NCBI RefSeq assembly: GCF_002245215.1
Contig: NZ_NPMR01000001.1
Location: 1,116,001 to 1,180,000 of the forward strand
Length of the DNA stretch: 64,000 bases
Source: Microbacterium sp. Yaish 1
Lineage (GTDB): Bacteria > Actinomycetota > Actinomycetes > Actinomycetales > Microbacteriaceae
Reading direction: 5' to 3'
The notes below the pieces were generated by a model that did no database searches, was not told where the DNA came from, and saw only the letters and a list, made by a program, of their open reading frames with translations. Shown here in pieces: positions 36,801-44,980 of this stretch (its first letter is position 1; every line of letters starts with the position of its first letter). A program made the position numbers and the translations under genes.

Positions 36801-39478
36801 GGGCCGGCGACCGTCACCGAGGCCGTGTCCGACTCTGCGGCGCCGGTCAGGGTCGCGTCATCCAGAACGTCGCTCAGGTCGTCGTCCTGGGCCACGTCGA
36901 CCGTCGTGGCTCCCGTGTTGGTCACCCGCACCGTGTAGGTCAGTTCGGTGCCGGTGCGCACCGGCGACTCGGATGCCGTGACCGACTTGGTGTAGGCGAC
37001 ACCGGTGATCGGCGTGCTGGTGCAGTTCGGCTGCTCGGCGTCCGTCGGCACGCATTCCCCGTTGGCCGGGGGCGTCTGCCCCGGGGCCAGGAGGAAGTTC
37101 GAGGCGACGCTGTCTCCGCGCTGACCGTCGGGACGCACCGTGACGGTGTAGGTCACCGTCGCGGTCTCGCCCACCGGGACGGAACCGGTGACGGAGATCC
37201 GCGCACCGTCGCGGACCGCCGTGAGGCCGTTCGCGCCGGCCGGCTCCGCGGTGACGTCGGCGTCGTCGAGGACGTAGGTGAGGTCGTCGACCGCGTCGAC
37301 CGTGGCAGGAGCCTGGCCGTCGTTGTCGAAGAAGAGCGTGTAGGTGATGGTCGATCCGGCCACGACCGGGTCGGACGAGGCCTGCGCGCTCTTCCACTGG
37401 CTCAGCGATGCACCGGGGATCTGCACCCGGTCACAGCTCTGCGCCCCGGGGAGGGTCTGATCGGCCGGCACGCACGCGAGGTTGCGCAGGATCTGATCGC
37501 CCTCGCCCGTGTAGGTCACGGAATAGGTGATCGTCGCCTGCTCACCGGCCGCGAGAGGTCCGCTCCACGAGAGGGCGTTCCCGGAACGGGTGACCGTTCC
37601 GGTCGACGCGCTCAGCGAGGCGTCGTCGAACGTCGCGTCGTCGAGGACGGCGCTCAGGTCGTCCGTGGCGGTCGCCGGCTCGGCGGCGGTGTAGGCACCG
37701 GGGCCGGCGTTGCGCACGACGATCGTGTAGGTCGCCTGCTCGCCGACGGCCGGGAGCTCGGTGGTGTTCGCAGACTTGTCGACGGTCAGACGCGGCAGAT
37801 CGAAATCGCTGACAGCGCACGGCTGTCCGGTCGCGTCGTCCACGCCGCCCGTGGCCGGCTCGCAGCTCGGCGGAGTCGTGATGCCGGGGTCGCCCGGCAC
37901 CCACGCGACGTTGCGCACCGAGCCATCGCCGCCCGCCTTCAGCGTCACACTGTAGGTGATGTCGACCGACTGTCCGACCGCGAGGGCACCGGACCACGAC
38001 ACGCGCGGCTGCTGATAGGCCAGCGTGCCGGCACGGGATGCGGCGGCGTCGTCGTTGAAAGTCGCGTCATCCAGGACGCCCGACAGGTCGTCGAACACGA
38101 CCGCCGGGTTCGCCGTGGTGTAATCGCCGGCTCCGGTGTTCGTCGCGCGCACGGTGTAGGTGATGACATCGCCCGGACGCGAGTCAGCCGTCGCGTCGGA
38201 GGTCTTCGTGACGGCGAGCGCCAGCGCGCACGACTGGACGCTGTCCTGGTTGTTGGCGGAGTTCGGGTCCTGCTCATTGCCGGCGACGGTGGCGGTGTTG
38301 GTGATGCACGCTGGCGGCGACACGTCGGTGTCGGCCGTGATCGTGAAGGCCTTGCTCTCACCGACGCCGAGACGGCCTCCGGTGACGGTGACGGTCGAAC
38401 CGGTGGGGGTCCACCGGACATCTCCGGTGACCTGGGGGTTACTCAGGCCCGTCGGCAGGACGTCGGTGACGGTCCAGCCGCTCGACACGCCCTGCCCGTT
38501 GTTCACCACGGTGAACTGGTAGCTGATGCGCTCGCCGGAGGTGAATGTCGCCGGCCCGGTCTTGTCGATCGAGAGGTCGGCAGGCAGGCCGGGGATGGAC
38601 GTGCCGTCGTTCCGGCTCGAGGACGGGCCCTCGATCTCCGATACGAGTCGGAAGGTGGGCTGCGCAGACGCACCGTTGGTGATTTCCAGCTGGTAGACGG
38701 TTCCCGAGTCGTTCGCCGAGAATCCGAGGTTGCCGTTGCCGAAGTTCCACGCCGCGCCGTACCCGCCCGGTGTGGCGGGGAACACGGCGTTGTACGTCAC
38801 GGTGGCACCCGTGTTCACGTTGAGCCGCCGGATCTGGCCCGTCGTGCTCACACCCCACGCGTAGCCGTCCTTGAACGCGAAGTCCTGGACCTGAGGTGCG
38901 CTGTCCAGGGTGACGCGCCGAGCTATCGCTCCTGTCGTCACGTTGATGCCGAGCATCGACGTCTGCGGCGACGAGTCCGAAATGTAGTAGAGCCCGTCCG
39001 CTGGGTTGAACGCTCCCGAGAACCAGCGCGTGTTGGTGTTCCCGGTATGCGTGTAGACCGTCGTCCCGACGCGGGTGACGGTGCCGCCCTGGCCGATCCG
39101 GACGAGTGAGCCGGTGGGAATGCTCGCGTTGCCGATGTCGACCATGCCGTAGATGTAGTTGTCGGCGGGATTGAAACCGATCGCGTTGTAGTTCAGCGGC
39201 GCCGGGCCGCCCTCGTTCTGGAACGAGAACTGCCCCTGCCCGCCCGTGGTCTGAGCCCGCTGAAGTTGGGTCGGTACCTTCTGCGCGATGAAGACGACCG
39301 GCTCGCTGGGGTCGAAGGGGTCACCGGCCGCGGCGCTCGCCGGCAGGGGCGACGCCAGGTTCACGGCGACCAGCGTGGCCGCCGCGAGGCTCGCGGTGAC
39401 GATCGACGCGACTGCTCTTCGCAGGCGCCCGCGCACAGGCGGCCTTCCCCTGCGCGTGGATCTCGCGGTGCTGTTCAT
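33854..39478 (-). CDS. Giant cell-wall repeat protein (DUF6923-like head, about 12 DUF11/DUF7927 repeats)
   Basis: 1874 residues. Signal peptide ends at about 50 (PLPASAAAG). A beta-propeller-like head (about 55-300, with YNAIGFNPADNYIYGM and FNPADGLYYISD) is followed by one DUF11 repeat. Then come about eleven repeats of 110-130 residues with DDLSxVLDDATYNxD, LxWSGPLxVGxxVxITYSVTV and PxxPGGxC. Paired cysteines recur near the repeat ends. It ends LAVTGG, a hydrophobic helix and RRR, a sortase-like signal. Likely a fibrillar adhesin. Expression may be tied to the AraC gene upstream on the same strand. Confidence 0.9.
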   Translation of the reverse strand: MNSTARSTRRGRPPVRGRLRRAVASIVTASLAAATLVAVNLASPLPASAAAGDPFDPSEPVVFIAQKVPTQLQRAQTTGGQGQFSFQNEGGPAPLNYNAIGFNPADNYIYGMVDIGNASIPTGSLVRIGQGGTVTRVGTTVYTHTGNTNTRWFSGAFNPADGLYYISDSSPQTSMLGINVTTGAIARRVTLDSAPQVQDFAFKDGYAWGVSTTGQIRRLNVNTGATVTYNAVFPATPGGYGAAWNFGNGNLGFSANDSGTVYQLEITNGASAQPTFRLVSEIEGPSSSRNDGTSIPGLPADLSIDKTGPATFTSGERISYQFTVVNNGQGVSSGWTVTDVLPTGLSNPQVTGDVRWTPTGSTVTVTGGRLGVGESKAFTITADTDVSPPACITNTATVAGNEQDPNSANNQDSVQSCALALAVTKTSDATADSRPGDVITYTVRATNTGAGDYTTANPAVVFDDLSGVLDDATFNDDAAASRAGTLAYQQPRVSWSGALAVGQSVDITYSVTLKAGGDGSVRNVAWVPGDPGITTPPSCEPATGGVDDATGQPCAVSDFDLPRLTVDKSANTTELPAVGEQATYTIVVRNAGPGAYTAAEPATATDDLSAVLDDATFDDASLSASTGTVTRSGNALSWSGPLAAGEQATITYSVTYTGEGDQILRNLACVPADQTLPGAQSCDRVQIPGASLSQWKSAQASSDPVVAGSTITYTLFFDNDGQAPATVDAVDDLTYVLDDADVTAEPAGANGLTAVRDGARISVTGSVPVGETATVTYTVTVRPDGQRGDSVASNFLLAPGQTPPANGECVPTDAEQPNCTSTPITGVAYTKSVTASESPVRTGTELTYTVRVTNTGATTVDVAQDDDLSDVLDDATLTGAAESDTASVTVAGPTDGILAIRGTLAAGAVAEVTYTATVNAADDRGNNQASNFLVPPGTPPGGPCDPATEKCTVTPIAGYTIAKSVDVETTTPGSVVTYTVSVTNVGAVAYTDTDPASFTDDLSAVLDDATYNNDVSAGGSVSGNTLSWSGPLDVGATVDVTYSVTVDDPTQGDSVLGNVVVPADPTGECLPGACGTTTPVASYTVNKTASAESVMAGGVITYTVVVTNTGQVDYTAENPASFDDDLSGVLDDATYNGDVSPGGSVAENTLTWSGPVAIGQSVTVTYSVTVNDPLSGDRQLVNAVVPTTPGGSCDPDGACTTQTPVASYTVSKSSDAETVRPGGVVTYTVTVTNTGDVAYTADEPATFADDLSGVLDDAKYNDDATDGATVSGSTLTWSGPLAVGESIEVTYSVTVDDPVTGDFDLRNAVTPSGPGGSCEGVCETTTPVGAYRAVKSTETTEVVAGDTVEYSIQVTNTGQVAYTADDPASFTDDLSSVLDDATYNGDATSTSGAGVSYTAPELSWSGALGVGETVTITYSVTVNDPATGDRRLDNTVVTPPGSGGNCVEGSTDPACVANVPASSYAIAKSVSPGTALPGDTVTYTVTVTNTGALPYTDENPASFTDDLSRVLDDASYNGDVSLGGQVTGDTLTWAGPLAVGESIQVTYSVTVDDPVSGDFEMRNVVAPSSPGGECLDGQCTTETPVATYGVTKTANVQDVTLGGTVTYTVVVENLGQVAYTDESPASVRDDLSGVLDDATYNDDATSGAEVDGTTLAWSGPLEIGESVTITYSVTVNQPSTGDGRLRNTVVGDAPGSRCEGACETDTPIASYRVTKDVSSERATVGDRVTFSITVTNTGQVAYTDERPASFTDDLTSALRVASYNGDATNGAVYQSPVLSWSGAVGVGESITVTYSVTLRSVGEIRNVVVTPDGSGSNCVANSTDGDCSTRTVVVPPGLAVTGGALWIGGGIAGLALVMLGVWLIARRRQEAASA

Positions 39479-39650
39479 CTTTTCCCCGTCCGTGCGTCGT
39501 CTCAGGCGCAGCGCGCCTCTGGCGTGCCTCCCAGCCGGAGCATAGGGAGGCCATCACCTTCTCCACGGACCGCTTCGCGAAACGTGACGCGGTTCTGGCG
39601 AGAACTGCGCGATTCGCGACGCCGGGGCGGCGTCGGTTGCGAGACCAGCG

Positions 39651-40577
39651 TCAGAGGGAGGGCTCGTTCGTCTTCCTCAGTGCCCGATGGAGGGACTGCC
39701 TCGTCCCGAATCCGGCCGCGCGTGCCACGGCGTCCAGTGTCATCGCCGGGTTGTGGCGCCGCAGCTCGGTCGCCGCCTTCAGCCGGATCTGGAGCAGGGA
39801 TTCCGAGAACGTCCGGCCCTGCGCGCTCAAGACGCTCTGCACTGTGCGGGTCGAGACGCCCAGCTGACTCGCGACGGCGGATAGGGAGAGGGCCGGTGAA
39901 GCGTAATCGCGGACCAGGATCTCCATGATGGCGTGGGGCAGAGACAGCTCCGGGGCGTTCTCACCGATGAGTGCCGCGAGGATCGAGCACGCGACTTCGC
40001 ACGCGGCGTCGGCCAGGGGCGAGACGCCCACCTCGGCCACCTCCGACTCGATGGCGCACAGAGCTTTGACGAATGTCGCCATCGGCCGGATCGAGGCCTC
40101 GCTGGCGCCGTCCCTGCCCAAGCGATCGAAACCCATCTGCCGCCGCGTGACGAAGTCGCCGGCATCCAGGCTGATGAAGACCAGCTCGGTCGGCTCGGCG
40201 GCCTCGATCGTGACCGGCGCGGTGCCCGGAGGAATCAGGAACGACGAGCCACGTCGAATGACGACCGGGGCGTCCGACACGACACGCAGAGCGCGACTCT
40301 CCGCGAGGATGGCTACGACGCGATCTCGGGAGTGCTCGTCGCGCGGCCACACCACCGTCGCAGCCGGCATCCGGGCGTGGACGAAGAGGTACTGCCCGAT
40401 GCGAACGACGTTGGCACGTAGGAGCGCGTCGTCATCGCGCACGGACGCGAACCCGATGTTCGCCGACGACATGTACGACGTCAACGGCATCAGGCTCAGC
40501 AGGCTGTCTCGTCCGTCGGCGCGGAACCTGTTCAACTCGAACTCGCCGCGAGCGGCGTAGGGACGACGGTGTCGCAT
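39651..40577 (-). CDS. AraC-family transcriptional regulator
   Basis: 308 residues. An N-terminal effector/cupin-like domain (about 1-190) is followed by a two-HTH AraC domain at the C-terminus: LSAVASQLGVSTRTVQSVLS and ELRRHNPAMTLDAVARAAGF, then GTRQSLHRALRKTN. The ATG at 40577 with AAGAAGGGGG before it is preferred to a TTG 30 bases upstream. It lies directly upstream of the giant surface gene in the same direction and may control it. A perfect dyad in its own promoter region suggests autoregulation. Confidence 0.85.
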   Translation of the reverse strand: MRHRRPYAARGEFELNRFRADGRDSLLSLMPLTSYMSSANIGFASVRDDDALLRANVVRIGQYLFVHARMPAATVVWPRDEHSRDRVVAILAESRALRVVSDAPVVIRRGSSFLIPPGTAPVTIEAAEPTELVFISLDAGDFVTRRQMGFDRLGRDGASEASIRPMATFVKALCAIESEVAEVGVSPLADAACEVACSILAALIGENAPELSLPHAIMEILVRDYASPALSLSAVASQLGVSTRTVQSVLSAQGRTFSESLLQIRLKAATELRRHNPAMTLDAVARAAGFGTRQSLHRALRKTNEPSL

Positions 40578-40610
40578 CCATGCCCCCTTCTTGGAGACCG
40601 ACGGCAATGG

Positions 40611-40628
40611 TTACAGATCATTCTGTAA
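40611..40628. promoter_or_regulatory. Perfect dyad upstream of the AraC gene
   Basis: TTACAGATCATTCTGTAA: 7-bp arms around TCAT, 34 bases before the AraC start. It has operator size and form, and the bound protein is unknown. Confidence 0.45.
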
Positions 40629-40917
40629 TACATGTACGGCGCATGCTGCCGCTGTCGGGGCCTCGGGCGCTGTGGATTCGGAGCGCCCCGCCGATCGGAT
40701 GGGAACTGGTCGATCGGCGGGGCACCGAAACGCAGTGGCTCGACCATCTCCGCCGACGCGGCACCCACGTCGACGCGGCGCGGCACTCAACGCACCGCAG
40801 AGCACGCGCAGGTCGCGCCTCTGGCCCGAATGAGTGAGCGCAGCGCTGGGGAGCATGTGTACGGGTGCTCCCCAGCGCCCTCCGAAGACGTGTTGCCAGG
40901 AGAGGGGAAGCGACGCG
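40629..40917. other. Non-coding divergent region with two perfect hairpins
   Basis: No convincing gene. It contains two perfect 13-bp stem-loops: 40685-40697/40711-40723 (13-base loop) and 40843-40855/40866-40878 (10-base loop). The second sits in the presumed 5' leader of the following small membrane protein gene. Neither has a U-run, and no gene ends here, so terminator function is doubtful. Confidence 0.6.
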
Positions 40918-41247
40918 ATGCGCACGAGGATCGTTCGACGGCCGACTCCCCCGTGGCGCTTCGTCGCGACGTGGATCGCGATCGTCGCGTTCGGCATGCT
41001 CGGGGCGGGGCTCGCCACCCCGGAGCGGGCCTCCGCCGCGGCGGGTACGGCGCCTCACTCGGCCCCGGCGATCGCTCCCATCGCCTCGTCGACGAGCGAT
41101 GGTTCCGGCGCAGGCTCCGACCTGACCGCGCCGAGCGCCCCCTCATCGTTCTGGGTCGTTCCGTCGCTGCTCTCGGCCGTCGTGATCATCGTCGGCTTGA
41201 TCTCCCGGCAGCGCGAACGCGCTCGCGACCGCGCCCCCGACGGCTGA
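40918..41247 (+). CDS. Small exported membrane protein
   Basis: 109 residues. Basic n-region and hydrophobic signal (FVATWIAIVAFGMLGAGLA) with a likely cut after ERASAAA. A Ser/Ala/Pro-rich middle leads to a second hydrophobic helix (FWVVPSLLSAVVIIVGLIS) and a basic tail. It would span the membrane near its C-terminus. GGAGAGGGGAAG precedes the ATG. No family is recognised. Convergent with the frameshifted Ig-like gene. Confidence 0.6.
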   Translation: MRTRIVRRPTPPWRFVATWIAIVAFGMLGAGLATPERASAAAGTAPHSAPAIAPIASSTSDGSGAGSDLTAPSAPSSFWVVPSLLSAVVIIVGLISRQRERARDRAPDG

Positions 41248-41275
41248 CCCTGGGCCGGGTCGCCCGCGGGCGGAG

Positions 41276-42692
41276 TCAGGGCAGCCGATCGACGAGCCGG
41301 ACGGTCGGCGCGACGCTGACCGATGCCGGCAGAGACGGACGGACCGTCAGGGTCGCAGGCTCGGATGCGGTCGAGCCGTGGCCGTTCGTGAACACGATCC
41401 GGTACTCGGTCTGGTCCATGGCGAGCGTGGTCGGCCCGGTCGAGTATTCGGGCTGCGTCGCACCCGGGATGTCGACCCATTCGCCGCCCGCGATTCGCTG
41501 CTGCCACTGCTGCGTGCGGTTCGGTGAGACCGCGGGGGTGCTCGCCCGGAACACCGCATCGTGGCCGACGAGCGTCCGCACGTCGGCGGGATGGGAATCG
41601 ATGACCGGCGCGGCGAGAACGGTGAGCAGCGCCGGGTCGCTGACAGCGCGGCCCAGGTGGGTTCTCGGCCACGGCCCGGAACCGGAGACCGTCCATATCC
41701 GCGGTGACGCCGTTCAGGAATAGGAGGTTGGAAGACAAAATGAGCTCTTCGAAGGTCCCGTGCTCGTACGTCTCCCAGAGCACACCATCCCGCGACATCT
41801 CCCAGGTCACAGCCAGCGAAGACGATCCCTCGATCTCCACTGCGTAGACCACGAAGGGCGCGACGTCTCCCGGCCGAACAACGAGATCCAACGGGTTCGT
41901 GATGAAATGCGGCGCGGTGCGAACCGTCAACACAGCGTGATCCGTGCTGACGGACCCCGCGGCGTTGGTGTGGACCGCACGGTACCGCCATCCGTTCATC
42001 TCGGCCGTCGTCGCCTCGACGCGGAGCGTGGTGCCGGTCGCCCTGACGATGTCGGACCAGGTCGCACCACCGTCGGCCGACACCTGCCACTGGGTGCGGA
42101 CGCCGTCGCCGGAGGCGGAGGTCGTGAACTCGGCGTCGCTCCCGACGTCGACGATGACGTCGACAGGGTGCTCCTCCACGATCGGCAGATCGAGCACGGT
42201 CACTGTGAAGGCGCCGGCGGCGAACGGTTCTCCGTCCGGTGACAGCATCCGCATCGCGCCACCCTGCAGGACGGCTCCGGGGGGCGCGTCCTCGGACAGG
42301 CGCATCCGCATGAAGATGCCGTCGGGCATCGAGACGCTCGAAGAGACGGACCGCGCCGTGCGGCCGTCATCGTGAAGAGTGAAGGCGAGCTGTCCCTGAG
42401 ACTGGTGCTGCATGCCCACGACCTCGACGTGGTCAGGGACGGTGAACTCGAATGTTCCGGTGATGGCGGGCAGGAGCCCACGATGGGCAAGAACATGGAA
42501 CTGCTCTCCCGGCGCCCTGACGGAGGAGTCACCCGAGGCGATGATCTCCTCGAGAGCCCGCGGGCTCGCCGCCTCAGACCGCACCGATTCCGCGGCGGTC
42601 GGCGCAGCGTGCGCGGGCACGGCGACGCCGATCAGCGCGACGGTGGACACCGCGGCCACCGCCGTCAGGTACCGAGCCCTGAGCCGTCTCAT
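41276..42692 (-). pseudogene. Secreted Ig-like repeat protein, single-base frameshift
   Basis: The ATG at 42692 (AAGGGGAAG upstream) opens a signal peptide (LTAVAAVSTVALIGVAVPAHA), an N-terminal beta domain (about 60-185), and Ig-like domains (TQWQVSADGGATWSDI; VTWEMSRDGVLWETYEHG). After RFRAVAENPPG (near 41652) the frame is lost. The next frame continues the fold (AVSDPALLTVLAAPVIDSHP ... QQWQQRIAGGEWVDIPGA) to a stop at 41276. Removing one base in the CTGGGCCGCG run would restore about 470 residues. Either a true mutation or a base-calling error. In the original frame the ribosome would run on to 41055 with an unrelated Arg-rich tail. Confidence 0.75.
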
Positions 42693-42886
42693 GTGCTTCC
42701 CCTTTTTCTCGTTCACGCACGAGATTAGGAGTGGCCCACGGCACCTAGCAGGCTCACCGTGGGGATCTGAGTGTCCGACCGCCGAGTGTGAGTGCCGGGT
42801 CGCGAGGCGGTAGTGGGGCCCGAGCCGATCGCCGGTCGCAGGCCGTTGGAGGCGAGATCGCGTGGCGAGCGATCAGCCGATCCCGG

Positions 42887-43411
42887 CTACTCCGCCGGCG
42901 GTTCCCCTTCACCGCACGCAGAGACGCCCAGCAGGGAGACGACCGTACGGCCGTCCAGATCGATCACCTGGACGTCGAGGAGCATACCGCTGGAGTGCTT
43001 CAATGCGATGGCGGGCACCGATACCTGGACCGTCTCGAACTCACGGAACCCGTCGCCCAGACGAGCCGGGAGCGCTTCGATGAAGGCAGAACCGTCGAAC
43101 CCCTCCTCAGGGGCAACTGTCCAGCGCGTCGAGTAGGAGAAGGAGTTTTCGGCGCACTTCCAATAGGGCGAGTCGGACGGCCGAACCTCCGCAACCCCGC
43201 CGGGAACCTCATCCGCGACGCGCTGCATCATCGCGTCCGTATCAGCACGCACCTCATCGATCGTCGGCCGACCTGCCATCACGCACCCCGTCATCGTCGT
43301 TGCAGCCAACGCGAGTATCACCGAAAGCGCGACGCCCTTTGCGCGCCTCGAGGGAGCCGCTTCGAAAGCGGCGTCTGCGCCGTACGGTGGTCTCGCCGAA
43401 GTGGGGATCAT
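42887..43411 (-). CDS. Putative lipoprotein, paralog E of the array
   Basis: 174 residues from the ATG at 43411. The signal segment GVALSVILALAATTMTGC is followed by the array hallmark VMAGRPTIDEVRADTD. The mature domain shares with copies A and B the blocks ADEVPGGVAEVR, GFDGSAFIEALPARLGDGF, and the end LLGVSACGEGEPPAE. It is the most divergent full copy. The lipobox has Met at -3 rather than Leu. The start overlaps the stop of the deleted copy D (ATGA). Function unknown; immunity to the upstream hydrolase is inferred from context. Confidence 0.7.
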   Translation of the reverse strand: MIPTSARPPYGADAAFEAAPSRRAKGVALSVILALAATTMTGCVMAGRPTIDEVRADTDAMMQRVADEVPGGVAEVRPSDSPYWKCAENSFSYSTRWTVAPEEGFDGSAFIEALPARLGDGFREFETVQVSVPAIALKHSSGMLLDVQVIDLDGRTVVSLLGVSACGEGEPPAE

Positions 43412-43632
43412 CTCGCCGGAGGCTGCCCTACCCCGCAGGGAGTCAGGCCGAGCAGGTCGACCACAACCGTCACGACCCCGCCGGGAACTTCGTTCGCAAT
43501 CTGTTGCAAGAGCGCCTCGGTCTCCGCCCGGGCCTCTTCGACCGTCGGGCGCCCGGCCGCTGCACATCCCGATGTGGCCATGGCTGTCAACTTCATGACG
43601 ACGAGGGCCGAAAAGGCGCGGGTGGGCGCCAT
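43408..43632 (-). CDS. Internally deleted lipoprotein, paralog D
   Basis: About 74 residues from the ATG at 43632 (a GTG at 43656 is also in frame). N-terminus as in the full copies: a signal ending TAMATSGC, then AAAGRPTVEEARAETEALLQ and QIANEVPGGVV. It then jumps straight to the C-terminal block VVVDLLGLTPCGVGQPPAR. About 80 codons of the core domain are missing in frame compared with copy A. It is still open and coupled to copy E, but is probably a non-functional remnant. Confidence 0.6.
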   Translation of the reverse strand: MAPTRAFSALVVMKLTAMATSGCAAAGRPTVEEARAETEALLQQIANEVPGGVVTVVVDLLGLTPCGVGQPPAR

Positions 43633-43659
43633 CACGTATCCGTTCGCCGGCCACACCCC

Positions 43660-43701
43660 TCACTCTGCCTCAGGATCGCCATCACCGCATGGCGCGGGGC
43701 T
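43660..43701 (-). pseudogene. C-terminal stub of an array lipoprotein
   Basis: Encodes SPAPCGDGDPEAE followed by a stop, matching the last residues of copy B (LAPCGDGDPEAG). The flanking DNA down to about 43637 also matches the bases after copy B. No start or body remains. Confidence 0.55.
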
Positions 43702-43737
43702 CGTCTGCGCATACTGTCTGCGGCGCCCGGTCCGCGG

Positions 43738-44271
43738 TCAGCCGTCGAACACGGAGACCCTGGCGAACGCTGCTCCATCGCCCAGGACCGCGATGAGCGC
43801 GTCGGGGCACTCCTCAAAAGCGTCCCGGTTCACGCCTCCACCGGAGGGGCCGGGGTCTGCGTTGACTGTGAACCGGGCACAGGTGTAGAGCTCATCAGGT
43901 CCGTAGCTGTCGCCGCCTCGGCGCGGCCCGGAACTGACGAACATCGACAGCGTCACCTTCTCAGCGCTGATCGAGACGTCGTACATCGCGATCCCACCAT
44001 CCTCCAAACCGAGCTGAGCAGCCCCGGCGTCTGTGCCGTCCCACTGCTGAGCGCTCGAAGCGAGGCGATGGACGTAGGCATCGAGGGTGAGGTCCGAGCG
44101 ATCGTGCACAGCTGACATGAAGGGGTCTTCGAAGGCAGCGACCTGCCGCCACAAGACGCCGTCGACGTTCTCCACGGTGACCTCCTGCGAGCAGCCGGCT
44201 AAGACCGCACAGGCGGCAGCGATGATGACCGCTGACATCGCGCCCCGCTGCTTCTGCATGGATGACATCAT
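43738..44271 (-). CDS. Lipoprotein unrelated to the neighbouring array copies
   Basis: 177 residues from the first ATG of a double start at 44271. Canonical lipobox AVLAGC at about residue 27. The mature part of about 150 residues has two cysteines (LYTCARFTVNADPGP and FEECPDALIAVLGDG), which could pair. It does not share the MAGRPT or DLLGL blocks of the array. It sits inside the array, so it may be another immunity-type or cargo gene. No family is recognised. Confidence 0.7.
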   Translation of the reverse strand: MMSSMQKQRGAMSAVIIAAACAVLAGCSQEVTVENVDGVLWRQVAAFEDPFMSAVHDRSDLTLDAYVHRLASSAQQWDGTDAGAAQLGLEDGGIAMYDVSISAEKVTLSMFVSSGPRRGGDSYGPDELYTCARFTVNADPGPSGGGVNRDAFEECPDALIAVLGDGAAFARVSVFDG

Positions 44272-44331
44272 GCCCCGTGGCCCGCTGGATCCAGAGGCCT
44301 CGGACGACAGCGCGAAACAAGAAGCCTGTCC

Positions 44332-44397
44332 CCTGAGTTGTAGATCCACGTGCGCGCCATGGCCGAGGCGAGGGAGCGATAGAGACGACGCGCCGAG
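44332..44397. repeat. Diverged 66-bp repeat, copy 1
   Basis: About 80% identical to 47814-47879, 3.5 kb away in the same orientation (shared runs GTAGATC, GAGGCGAGGGA and CGATAG). The two copies bracket the hydrolase and the proximal lipoproteins. Confidence 0.55.
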
Positions 44398-44465
44398 GAG
44401 GGGATCATCTCACCGGAGGCTCCCTCACCCCCCCCGGGAGTCAGGCCGAGCAGGTCGACGACGAT
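44398..44465 (-). pseudogene. Second C-terminal lipoprotein stub
   Basis: DNA matches the 3' end of copy D and the start of copy E (43396-43465), encoding IVVDLLGLTP on the minus strand. The following sequence is changed by a C-run and no body or start remains. It marks a lost array member. Confidence 0.6.
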
Positions 44466-44500
44466 GCCTCCGCGGGTATCCGTTCACGACCGACACCCCT

Positions 44501-44980
44501 TCACCCTGCTTCAGGATCGCCATCGCCGCATGGGGCGAGACCGAGAAGGTCCACGACGATGTCTCCTTCGTCCCCGAATACCTTGACGTCGAGGACAGCC
44601 CCGCTGGCGTGGTTGAAGGCCACGGCTGGGGACCTGATGTCCACCGTCTCAGCGACCACGAAATCAGACCCCAGGCGGCCGGGGAGTACGTCGACGAATG
44701 CTTCGCCGTCGAAACCCGGCTGTAGGGTGACTGCCCAGCGGTTGATGGAGTAGTACCCGCCGCCGTCGCAAGCCAGGTAAGCCGAGTCGGGAGTTCGCAC
44801 TTCGACGACACCTCCGGGGATCTCGTCCGCGATTCGTTGCATCGCGGCCTCAGTATCCGCCCGCGCCTGTTCGAGCGTCGGCCTTCCTGCCATCGCACAC
44901 CCCACCGTCGTCATGCCTGCCAGCGTCAGAACTGCAGTGACCGACACTGCACGGGATTGCTTCATTGGTTCGCTGCTCAT
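44501..44980 (-). CDS. Putative lipoprotein, paralog B of the array
   Basis: 159 residues from the ATG at 44980, which overlaps the stop of copy A (ATGA). Signal segment SVTAVLTLAGMTTVGC, then AMAGRPTLEQARADTEAAMQ. The mature domain carries ADEIPGGVVEVRTPDSAYLA, CDGGGYYSINRWAV, GFDGEAFVDVLPGRLGSDF and VVDLLGLAPCGDGD. About 70% of the domain is identical to copy A. The residue at -3 of the lipobox is not the usual Leu, so lipidation needs testing. Confidence 0.75.
   Translation of the reverse strand: MSSEPMKQSRAVSVTAVLTLAGMTTVGCAMAGRPTLEQARADTEAAMQRIADEIPGGVVEVRTPDSAYLACDGGGYYSINRWAVTLQPGFDGEAFVDVLPGRLGSDFVVAETVDIRSPAVAFNHASGAVLDVKVFGDEGDIVVDLLGLAPCGDGDPEAG

Noticed and set aside
33737..39109. 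1790-codon open frame on the plus strand across the giant repeat gene
   Set aside because: Arg/His/Asp-rich shadow with no domain. The minus-strand frame encodes a signal peptide, clear repeats and a sorting signal.
41055..41640. C-terminal extension of the Ig-like protein to 41055 in the original frame
   Set aside because: After 41652 this frame is Arg-rich nonsense, while the next frame continues the Ig-like fold to 41276.
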